Source: JAHIVN01 sp018816645 (GTDB lineage Bacteria; Patescibacteriota; Dojkabacteria; JAHIVN01). From it: 14,611 nucleotides of DNA. This document shows positions 1-6,023 of the stretch, piece after piece. How positions within the stretch are numbered: the first letter of the stretch is position 1; the number at the start of each line of letters is the position of its first letter. A program made the position numbers and the translations under genes. The notes beneath the pieces were generated by a model. It saw only the letters and a list, made by a program, of their open reading frames with translations, made no database searches and was not told where the DNA came from. The DNA lies in contig JBDRHZ010000004.1 in NCBI GenBank assembly GCA_043816305.1, positions 1-14,611 of the forward strand. The letters run 5' to 3'.

Positions 1-1177
1 CCTCACTTTGTGGTCTAACCTCTATTACTGAGAATTCCAATTCCTTATTGCGGTACTTGACAATGACTTCGCCCTCTATCTTCTCTATTACTTCTGCTTT
101 TACCCTTCTAAGTGTGTATTCATATCCAGGTTTTACTCTTATCTGATACGTTTTATTCTTGTATTGCATCGTTAAGTTCTTTGATAACACTCTTGTCTGT
201 TTCAAGCAGAATATGTTGTCTAATTTATCTCCTTTTAGCAAGGGTCTATGTGCATCTATTTCACTTTTAGGTTTAACAGAGAAACGCTCGTTAAATTCTC
301 GTATAAACTCCGATAGATATCTGTTCCCGTCTTCCATAGAGCTTATTCCTCTCAGTCTCAGCTCTTTCACTAGTCTATCCTGTAATGTTTGATTTGCACG
401 CTCTACTCTTCCTTTAGCTTGTGGTGTATTTGCTGGTATTAGTTCTACTCCCAACTCCCTCATCGCTCTTCCAAATTGTGTCTCTCCGTTACTGTCCTCT
501 GTTGATGCACTATCCGCTCTTTTTGTATTCACTCTAAAGACTGAATGTTTATCTGTATACAATGCTAATGGCTTTCCATGTAGTAGAAGATACTTCCTTG
601 TTGCTTCAAAGTACGCTTCTGTTGTTTCCGATTCTACAAATTCTAACCACTGAAGTTTGCCTGTTGCATCATCTATGTATACTAGTAAGCTGCATTCTTC
701 TGCTCTATCTTCAAACCATGCATGTGGTGATCCGTCAACTTGTATTAATTCTCCCTCCTGTTCCCTCCCTTCTCTAAGTTGATATATCTGTGCCTCTTTC
801 CTCTTCTTTGGCTTCCATATCCCAGCCCTTATCATTTCTGTTCTTAATGTCTCTCTTGAAAAACTGATCTCTTTACTTTCTACCAACTTCTCATGTGCCA
901 ATGTAGGTCCAAAATCCAAATATCTTCCTTCTATTATACGTATTGCTGCTCTCTTGGCCTCCTGATTTATTGTGTGATTACCTGGCCGTCCACGTGATTT
1001 GTGTCTCAACCCTTTTGCTCCATACTCCTTGTACTTATTCTTCAATCTCCTAAAGTGTCTTTTCGATACCCCTATCTGTTCCGCTCCTTCCTGATTTGTG
1101 AGTTCTCCTTGTAGTACTTTTTCTATTGTTGGAACTCTTTCTAGTTCTTTTGTGCTCATTACTACTTGTTCCTTCAT
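1..1177 (-). CDS. ISNCY-type DDE transposase, C-terminus off the left edge
   Basis: This reading frame is open from an ATG at 1177 to the window edge, giving 392 codons without a stop. An N-terminal helix-turn-helix region (about residues 25-55) is followed by a linker and an rve-like integrase core. The putative catalytic triad is D148 (in QVDGSPHAWFE), D209 (in LYTDKHSVFR) and E259 (in KGRVERANQTLQ). These phrases are the ones I associate with ISNCY-family transposases. It should cut and rejoin the ends of its own element. The frame looks intact, so the copy may be active, but the last part of the protein and the other IS end are outside the window. Two tandem terminal motifs lie upstream of the start. 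An in-frame ATG at residue 7 is an alternative start. Confidence 0.9.
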   Translation of the reverse strand, partial: MKEQVVMSTKELERVPTIEKVLQGELTNQEGAEQIGVSKRHFRRLKNKYKEYGAKGLRHKSRGRPGNHTINQEAKRAAIRIIEGRYLDFGPTLAHEKLVESKEISFSRETLRTEMIRAGIWKPKKRKEAQIYQLREGREQEGELIQVDGSPHAWFEDRAEECSLLVYIDDATGKLQWLEFVESETTEAYFEATRKYLLLHGKPLALYTDKHSVFRVNTKRADSASTEDSNGETQFGRAMRELGVELIPANTPQAKGRVERANQTLQDRLVKELRLRGISSMEDGNRYLSEFIREFNERFSVKPKSEIDAHRPLLKGDKLDNIFCLKQTRVLSKNLTMQYKNKTYQIRVKPGYEYTLRRVKAEVIEKIEGEVIVKYRNKELEFSVIEVRPQSE

Positions 1178-1232
1178 ATTGAAGTGTATCTGATAATTTA
1201 GTTTTCTGATCTTATCAAATACTCCCTCTACC

Positions 1233-1277
1233 GGACATTTCTATTTTGCACTACTAGGACATTATCACTTTGCACTA
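1233..1277. repeat. Tandem terminal motif of the ISNCY element (2 x 21 bp)
   Basis: GGACATTTCTATTTTGCACTA-type sequence occurs at 1233-1253 and again, with four differences, at 1257-1277. The spacing is 24 bp, about two helical turns. The pair lies 56 bp upstream of the transposase start, in the place of an IS end, so it is probably the set of transposase binding sites. The outer boundary of the element is probably near 1277 or slightly beyond. No target-site duplication can be tested because the other end is outside the window. Confidence 0.6.
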
Positions 1278-1294
1278 ACACAACAATATTACTC

Positions 1295-1323
1295 TTGACA
1301 AATATGTAATCTTTATATATATT
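1295..1323 (+). promoter_or_regulatory. Consensus sigma-70-type promoter beside the IS end
   Basis: TTGACA at 1295-1300, a 17-bp spacer and TATATT at 1318-1323 make the best -35/-10 pair in the window. It starts 18 bp outside the IS terminal motif and points toward the transporter at 1485, leaving a leader of about 155 nt. Whether the IS insertion put it there or it predates the IS cannot be told from one sequence. Confidence 0.6.
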
Positions 1324-1484
1324 TACCTCCAGCGCTTTTCAAATGTGCACTTTGAGAAGATTGAGGAGAAAAGTGTTATAAGTTAAAGCCTCATGATAGT
1401 TTTTCTTTCCAGTTTTTCTAAGCAGTAGTCTATCTACGCATATCTATTCGGAAAGAAATATTTTACAGTTTTTAACTCGTGCCT

Positions 1485-2357
1485 ATGTCAATAGGAATTG
1501 TTTATGCGCTTGTCGCAGCAATCGGATATTCTTTCAGATCATTGTTATACAAGATGGTCGAGCGTCATGGCTTTGATCGAAATCTCTTCCTGCTTTCATA
1601 CAGAATTTTTTCTATACCAATTTCATTGTTCATCTTAAAGTTATCTGACGCTCAAAGCTTATTCCTGGATTTCAAAAGTAATGTTTTTAGCCTTATTATA
1701 ATCGTTGTTCTCATAAGCTACATCGCTGACAGCTTATATTTTTACGGTTTCTCAAGAATTGAAATGACGTTATCATCGATTTTCTCAAGAGTTGCACCAG
1801 TATTTTCGTTGATAGTCAGCTTCCTGCTGCTGCACGAGATGCCGAAGTCGATTGCTGTGTTCGGGATAATTCTCATTGTAGCTGTTTCTATATGGGTTGC
1901 TAAATCGATGGTGTCAAAGGCAAAGACTCAAAATGAGGGCAGAGGAGTGATAGCATTTATAGTTGGGAACATGCTTTATACACTTAATGGAACGCTGATC
2001 AGTCAGATTTATGCAGTAAGCGGAGGGATGAGTTTTGTATTTTTCTTTTCATTATTAACATGCGGTATCTATCTCGTAAGTTCTATAAAGGATGGATCGT
2101 TCTCAAAACTGAAAGGTAAGAATGTTAAGCAATATCTATTGCTCTTTACATTGAATTTTGTAGCAATTATTTCGTTTTTCTCTAATGTGGAGGCTTTTGG
2201 AACAATTCTAGTTCCTGTAGCATATGCACTTACTTCTTTCGGCTTCATTTTCACGTTTTTGCTCAGCTATATATTTCTCGGAGAACGAGAGAATCTGATC
2301 AAAAAGATTATTGCAACATTTGGGATGCTTATCGGAGGTTTCTTGACTATCAGCTGA
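1485..2357 (+). CDS. EamA/DMT-superfamily membrane transporter
   Basis: The 290-residue protein is almost wholly hydrophobic and reads as ten membrane helices in two similar halves, the usual size and plan of EamA-type (drug/metabolite transporter) permeases. Typical signs are the small-residue-rich first helix (IVYALVAAIGYSFRSLLYK), the second-half helix SYIFLGERE and a short C-terminal helix. It probably exports or imports a small metabolite across the cytoplasmic membrane; the substrate cannot be inferred. I chose the ATG at 1485; a GTG at 1479 would add two residues. No Shine-Dalgarno motif is visible. A strong promoter lies at 1295-1323. The gene ends two bases from the convergent ferredoxin gene, with no clear terminator between them. 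Confidence 0.8.
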   Translation: MSIGIVYALVAAIGYSFRSLLYKMVERHGFDRNLFLLSYRIFSIPISLFILKLSDAQSLFLDFKSNVFSLIIIVVLISYIADSLYFYGFSRIEMTLSSIFSRVAPVFSLIVSFLLLHEMPKSIAVFGIILIVAVSIWVAKSMVSKAKTQNEGRGVIAFIVGNMLYTLNGTLISQIYAVSGGMSFVFFFSLLTCGIYLVSSIKDGSFSKLKGKNVKQYLLLFTLNFVAIISFFSNVEAFGTILVPVAYALTSFGFIFTFLLSYIFLGERENLIKKIIATFGMLIGGFLTIS

Positions 2358-2359
2358 TT

Positions 2360-2584
2360 CTAATTCTCAGGGAATACCTTTTTGCCTTTTTCAGTAAGTC
2401 CGATTGCCAGTACAGGACAAGACTGTGCTGCCTGAAGGATTTCCTTGTCGCTGTCCCAGGTTCCTTTTTTCACCTCTGCTTTCATATTACTTCCAATCTC
2501 AAAAGTTTTTTCAGCTAAGGATGAACAAGTCCCGCAACAGATACAAGTTTTTTTGTTTATTTTGATTTTATACTTTGAAGCCAT
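2360..2584 (-). CDS. Small single-cluster [4Fe-4S] ferredoxin
   Basis: This 74-residue protein has the single-cluster ferredoxin pattern: C14-x2-C17-G-x-C20 near the N-terminus and C56-P near the C-terminus, in the phrase AAQSCPVLAI. The spacing fits a short soluble electron carrier like those of Thermotoga and Desulfovibrio, with one four-iron cluster. C16 is an extra cysteine next to the ligands. The redox partner is not encoded nearby, so its pathway is unknown. The gene converges with the transporter at two bases' distance and appears to be transcribed alone; upstream lie an AT-rich stretch (about 2595-2615) and then an IS scar. Confidence 0.85.
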   Translation of the reverse strand: MASKYKIKINKKTCICCGTCSSLAEKTFEIGSNMKAEVKKGTWDSDKEILQAAQSCPVLAIGLTEKGKKVFPEN

Positions 2585-2657
2585 TTTTGGTACACTGATA
2601 TTTAATATATCGTTTTCGTGTAGATGTTAGTTGAAAGATGGATCGATGTCAATAAGG

Positions 2658-2720
2658 TGTATAGGCTGTGTACATGTTACGAATCAGGGTGGTCAAGTAA
2701 AAGATTATAAAGCTTGAAAA
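2658..2720 (-). mobile_element. Scar of the IS that also occupies the right edge
   Basis: TGTATAGG at 2658-2665 begins a 27-bp stretch matching the IS end at 14437-14463 at 25 positions, including the shared core GTACATGTTACGAAT. On the minus strand the following bases read in frame as ...YNLLLDHPDS-stop (stop at 2677-2679), which parallels the end of the transposase at the right edge (...YMMLLDNYPNS-stop). Similarity fades by about 2720 and the rest of an element is missing. It is therefore a degraded end left by an old insertion, not a working copy. Confidence 0.65.
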
Positions 2721-3031
2721 GTTGAGTGTAAGTGTATAGTTAGTAAAAAAAAGAATAAGAAGTATGTTGGATAAGATAATAATAGATGCTGGAATGGGGG
2801 ATTTTGACATCCCCAAACCCCCCAATTCTACCTTTTGGCAGCAAAAGGTAGGAAAACTGCCAGGGCGAACAAATTCCCTCAGAGAACAATCAAATGAGAA
2901 AATTCCCACCGGAGTTGTTCACCCTTGAACCCATAATTCTTCAACCAAGGTACAGACAACTTAGAGAATATTTCATACGTAATATCTATTCCAAATTTTC
3001 CAATAACTTAGTACATTTATATGACTTTTGT
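2721..3031. other. Gene-free spacer with a hairpin cluster
   Basis: No convincing reading frame is seen. The first 75 bp are AT-rich. From 2796 the base composition changes and inverted repeats crowd together up to 2924 (described separately). 2930-3031 is AT-rich and featureless apart from being the region just downstream of the WecA-like gene. Confidence 0.5.
2796..2924 (-). ncRNA. Candidate structured RNA or hairpin element (unknown class)
   Basis: Several inverted repeats are packed together. The first is a 6-bp stem GGGGAT/ATCCCC at 2797-2802/2809-2814. The second is a perfect 9-bp stem CTACCTTTT/AAAAGGTAG at 2828-2836/2843-2851. The loop of the second contains GGCAG (2837-2841), which can pair with CTGCC at 2857-2861 to form an H-type pseudoknot. 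The third is a 10-bp stem 2863-2872/2915-2924 enclosing a direct repeat of AAATTCCC. In the third stem the one imperfect pair is C.A on the plus strand but a G.U wobble on the minus strand, which hints that the minus strand is the RNA. That would place it in the 3' region of the envelope operon transcript. No T-tract follows, so it is not a simple terminator, and I recognise no known RNA family. Confidence 0.35.
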
Positions 3032-4243
3032 TTAGTAAGCGTAACGGCCTTCAGGGGTATCATCTCCGCCGATAGGGTCCTTTGACCGATTTCTCAGATG
3101 CTGTTTCTTTTTGTTCAGCTTGACTCCTCTTCTAATGAGGAGTGAAAGGATGAGGAAGAATAGAAGAATCAGGACCCCGACAACTGATATCGTTGTCATT
3201 TTGGGAAGGTTTGCGGTTGCAAAGGCGATGACAGCGCAAAGTCCCACACCAATTGTTTCAACTATGACTACCTGGGGAACAGTCAATCCAAGCTTCAAAA
3301 GTCTGTGATGAAGATGTGTATGGTCGCTTCTGGTCACAATGCGGATAGTTTGGAAGATGTTTGTGACTCCATACCGGTTGATTCTTCCAATCATGACCCA
3401 GAGCATATCAAGAAGCGGGATAAGTAGAACTATCACTGCTATAGAAACCTTTACGCCACCAAGGATAGAAAGGACTGCAATCAAAAACCCGTATATGTTA
3501 GACCCAGTTGTCCCACTGATGATCTTTGCCGGGTAAATTGTGAATGGCACGAAACCCAGGATGCTTCCTGCCATTATTGCGGCCATAGTAGCAGTTACAG
3601 AGTTGCCTAGTTTTACGCTTATAAACATAATTGCAAGATATGCGATAAAAGTGATTCCCTCCCCAAGAGCATTTACTCCGAAAATCCAATTTACGCCATG
3701 AATGATCAACAGTATCCAGATGAGTGTGAGAATGTCAGCTGGAAGTGCGAAAGCGTAAACAGCGCTGCCGATGTTGAATGGAATTACTAATGATCGTAGA
3801 TCAACTGAAGTATCAAAAGGATTCTGTATATAGTCTATGCTTATCCCTGCGGCTATAACTATCAGTGCGGCAAGTACTTGGGGGATAAGCTGCTGGATTT
3901 GATTTGTTCTTTTCTTGTCATCTATATATCCTCCAATACACAGGATCAAAACGCTTATGATGACAGCGATGATCTGCTTGTTTAAATCGACTGTTATAAG
4001 TGTCAGAATCAAAAATGTAAAACCTACAGCCAGTCCGCCTGCTCTCAAGGCTATGGTTTTATTAATTTTCTTGAGCAACACATGCTCGGCAGATTTAGCT
4101 TCAGTTGCTGAAAGGTCTACTATACCTAGTTTTTCAGCAAAGTAGCCGATAAGCGGAGTCAAGAGAAATGCAATTACAACTGCAAGCCCAAAGTAAGGGA
4201 ATATGCCAAGATATGGTTGTATAGTTTCTAGAATGTACTCCAT
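3032..4243 (-). CDS. WecA/MraY-like membrane glycosyl-phosphate transferase homologue, degenerate active site
   Basis: This 403-residue protein has many membrane helices and the layout of the polyprenyl-phosphate sugar-1-phosphate transferases (WecA, TagO, MraY). Conserved parts are LRAGGLA (66-72), GGYIDDKK with the aspartate pair D108-D109, PLLD (276-279) and DHTHLHHRLLKLG (307-319, the HLHHR motif of WecA-type enzymes). Two other motifs are altered. The usual N-x-x-D-G-x-N/D-G-L appears as NWIFGVNALGEG (185-196), with F in place of the aspartate. The usual G-D-T-G-S appears as SGTTGSN (243-249), with T in place of the aspartate. It may be a pseudo-enzyme, or a transferase with changed chemistry. 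It is the last gene of a three-gene envelope operon; its ATG directly follows the previous gene's stop. It has a charged cytoplasmic tail (371-403). Confidence 0.8.
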   Translation of the reverse strand: MEYILETIQPYLGIFPYFGLAVVIAFLLTPLIGYFAEKLGIVDLSATEAKSAEHVLLKKINKTIALRAGGLAVGFTFLILTLITVDLNKQIIAVIISVLILCIGGYIDDKKRTNQIQQLIPQVLAALIVIAAGISIDYIQNPFDTSVDLRSLVIPFNIGSAVYAFALPADILTLIWILLIIHGVNWIFGVNALGEGITFIAYLAIMFISVKLGNSVTATMAAIMAGSILGFVPFTIYPAKIISGTTGSNIYGFLIAVLSILGGVKVSIAVIVLLIPLLDMLWVMIGRINRYGVTNIFQTIRIVTRSDHTHLHHRLLKLGLTVPQVVIVETIGVGLCAVIAFATANLPKMTTISVVGVLILLFFLILSLLIRRGVKLNKKKQHLRNRSKDPIGGDDTPEGRYAY

Positions 4244-4735
4244 TTAGTATAAAGCTAACATCAATATTTCTCTTGTTGCAACCAAGGTAAGCATAGATAA
4301 AACAGTGACAAGGAGACAAATCATAAGAGTAAGTCTCTTGTTCATGTAATAAGTTTTCCGAAGTATCTGTATATTTACAATTCCCAAAAAGAGAAGTCCT
4401 GCAGGAATCACAAACAGCAGTGCTTTTGGATAACTCTGCCAGCTCTCTTCTTCTATATCATATAATAAAGGTATCTCAGGTGGTAACATCTCAAGCTTTC
4501 TGATAATTACCATCAAAATAATTGCGCTGACGCCAAATACTGAAGAAATGGCTGCCCAGATAAATCCGTTTTGCCAAAACGGTAGTACAGTATAATTTTT
4601 CTCTACTTTACGTGCAAGTCTTTTGAGCTTGAACAAAATTTCAAATCTCGAGTAGCGAAGTCCGATCCCCAGCTGTCTCTCTTCCGGGCTCTTATTTACT
4701 TCTTTTTCTGAATTCCTTGAGGAAGTTCTCTTCAT
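4244..4735 (-). CDS. Small membrane protein of the envelope operon, possibly DUF1648-like
   Basis: I do not recognise this 163-residue protein with certainty. It has a basic cytoplasmic N-terminus (1-55) and three likely membrane helices (about 57-78, 104-124 and 134-155). The segment LPPEIPLLYD (84-93) between the first two helices resembles the short motif of DUF1648 proteins, which supports only a weak guess. Its start overlaps the end of the FemAB-like gene by 44 bases, and its TAA abuts the ATG of the WecA-like gene (TAAATG), so translation of the three is probably coupled. The context suggests a partner in lipid-linked precursor or cell-surface assembly. No catalytic motif is visible. 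Confidence 0.7.
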   Translation of the reverse strand: MKRTSSRNSEKEVNKSPEERQLGIGLRYSRFEILFKLKRLARKVEKNYTVLPFWQNGFIWAAISSVFGVSAIILMVIIRKLEMLPPEIPLLYDIEEESWQSYPKALLFVIPAGLLFLGIVNIQILRKTYYMNKRLTLMICLLVTVLSMLTLVATREILMLALY

Positions 4736-5759
4736 AAAACTTGAAAATGCCTAAATTTACAAGCTTTTGCCAGATTTTATACCTTAATGAGTCAATAATC
4801 AACTCATAGGTTCCGGCAAATTTCGTTAATTCTCTTCCAAATCCTAACTTATGTTGTGTTGTTTTGTAAAAGGGATGCTTTGAGTCTTCTGAATCTGTGG
4901 CTCCGAAGAAGTCATAAAATCTGCATCCACGGCCCTTTGCTTCTAGGATACTTTCCCAGCGAGCAAGGTAGATAGGCTTGAGCTCTGAATGTTCCAGGCT
5001 GGAGGCGGAAAATAAGGATGCCGACCAGATACCGTTGTGAAGAACAATGATAGTTCCTAAATGTTTGTCTTTATAATGAGCCTCTACGAGAAAGATATGG
5101 TTATTTCTCGAGAATTCTGTCCAGAGGTCTTCAAAGTATTTTAGTGTCTGAACTTGGAAATATTTTCTCTCTTGTGTCTGTTTAAGCAGATCGAAGAACA
5201 TTTTGATCCTTCCAACATCATCAGGTTTCGAATACTTTCTTATGGAGATACCCTTTCTCTGCGCGTATTTGATATTGTATCTAGTCGACTTTGAGAACCG
5301 TGACATTAGCTCCTCCTCTGTCCCGCGCAGGTCGAGAAAAACTGTAGTTCTGGGCTGTACTGCTTTATTTGTGAACTTGTAACCGAGGTTCAGCAACTCC
5401 TGCTCTTCTATAGACTCTTTTTTGATTCGGGGCTCGCAGATAACAGCTATACATTTGCTTTTTGAGCATACCTGTATTTTCTCACTAAAAATAGCTAATG
5501 CTTCTTGACTGTCCCAGATTGGTCCTTGGGGGATATAAATTATTTTGCCGATAAACCGAAACTGATTGATGAATAGTGTCGCAGTCAAATGGAAGTTGTT
5601 CTCTGTGTCGACAACTCCTGTGCGCTTGTAGAGGCCGGGAAATAGTTTGTTGCGAAAATCCGACCATTCCCACATCTGCATGCAGGTAGTTTCTTTTTGA
5701 GAATTTACAAACCCTTCAAACTTCTTTTTGTGGTTGTTCTCTGTTTTGATAAAGTTCAT
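4692..5759 (-). CDS. FemAB-family aminoacyltransferase (peptidoglycan bridge formation)
   Basis: At 355 residues it fits the FemX/MurM branch of the family, which transfers amino acids from aminoacyl-tRNA to the peptide of lipid-linked peptidoglycan precursors. Two GNAT-like folds are expected. Typical phrases are QPRTTVFLDL (135-144), SKSTRYNIKYAQRKGI (156-171), RFYDFFGATDS (280-290) and KLGFGRELTKFAGTYELII (304-322). It is cytoplasmic with no signal peptide. It is the first gene of the operon with the small membrane protein and the WecA-like gene. TATAAT lies on the minus strand at 5770-5775, ten bases before the ATG, so the 5' leader would be only a few bases and no ribosome binding site is seen. 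The transferred amino acid cannot be told. Confidence 0.85.
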   Translation of the reverse strand: MNFIKTENNHKKKFEGFVNSQKETTCMQMWEWSDFRNKLFPGLYKRTGVVDTENNFHLTATLFINQFRFIGKIIYIPQGPIWDSQEALAIFSEKIQVCSKSKCIAVICEPRIKKESIEEQELLNLGYKFTNKAVQPRTTVFLDLRGTEEELMSRFSKSTRYNIKYAQRKGISIRKYSKPDDVGRIKMFFDLLKQTQERKYFQVQTLKYFEDLWTEFSRNNHIFLVEAHYKDKHLGTIIVLHNGIWSASLFSASSLEHSELKPIYLARWESILEAKGRGCRFYDFFGATDSEDSKHPFYKTTQHKLGFGRELTKFAGTYELIIDSLRYKIWQKLVNLGIFKFYEENFLKEFRKRSK

Positions 5760-5769
5760 TGTGGATTAC

Positions 5770-5775
5770 ATTATA
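5770..5775 (-). promoter_or_regulatory. -10 box just before the FemAB-like gene
   Basis: Minus-strand TATAAT ends ten bases before the ATG at 5759. No good -35 is found at the usual distance. If used, transcription would begin about three bases before the start codon. It belongs to a group of similarly placed boxes in this window. Confidence 0.4.
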
Positions 5776-5887
5776 TTATTACAAGGCGGAAAAAGAAAAT
5801 AGATTAAGAATGCCCAGTTTAATATCAGTAGCTTTCGATGTGTATTAGTGGTACATTCAATTGTACATTTTTGATTAATCAGTAATG

Positions 5888-5916
5888 TTGTTTCCAGATC
5901 GGAATTTTGCTATACT
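5888..5916 (+). promoter_or_regulatory. nusA promoter
   Basis: TTGTTT at 5888-5893, a 17-bp spacer and TATACT at 5911-5916. The bases TGC just before the -10 box form an extended -10. It reads toward nusA and gives a leader of about 100 nt that contains a terminator. Confidence 0.6.
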
Positions 5917-5947
5917 AACAGGGGATGGAGATTCTGTTATTAGGATG

Positions 5948-5970
5948 GTGGGCTTATTGCCCACTTTTTT
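5948..5970 (+). terminator. Intrinsic terminator in the nusA leader (attenuator candidate)
   Basis: GTGGGC (5948-5953), loop TTATT and GCCCAC (5959-5964) form a perfect 6-bp stem followed by six T residues (5965-5970). It lies downstream of the nusA promoter and 53 bp before the nusA ATG, with no gene between, so it would cut nusA transcription short unless read through. This recalls the rimP-leader attenuator known before the rimP-nusA operon of gammaproteobacteria, though here rimP is absent. Confidence 0.7.
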
Positions 5971-6023
5971 GTAGAATGGTATTCTAGTAACATAAAAATA
6001 TATTAATTATTATTATCTAAAAA

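Noticed and set aside
159..777. Plus-strand reading frames of 71-77 residues
   Set aside because: They lie opposite the well-supported ISNCY transposase and have no family features.
2828..2851. Rho-independent terminator of the envelope operon
   Set aside because: The stem is strong but no T-tract follows on either strand.
2649..2909. Minus-strand frame of 86 residues across the hairpin cluster
   Set aside because: It joins the inverted repeats and the IS scar in a frame different from the transposase remnant, and has no recognisable features.
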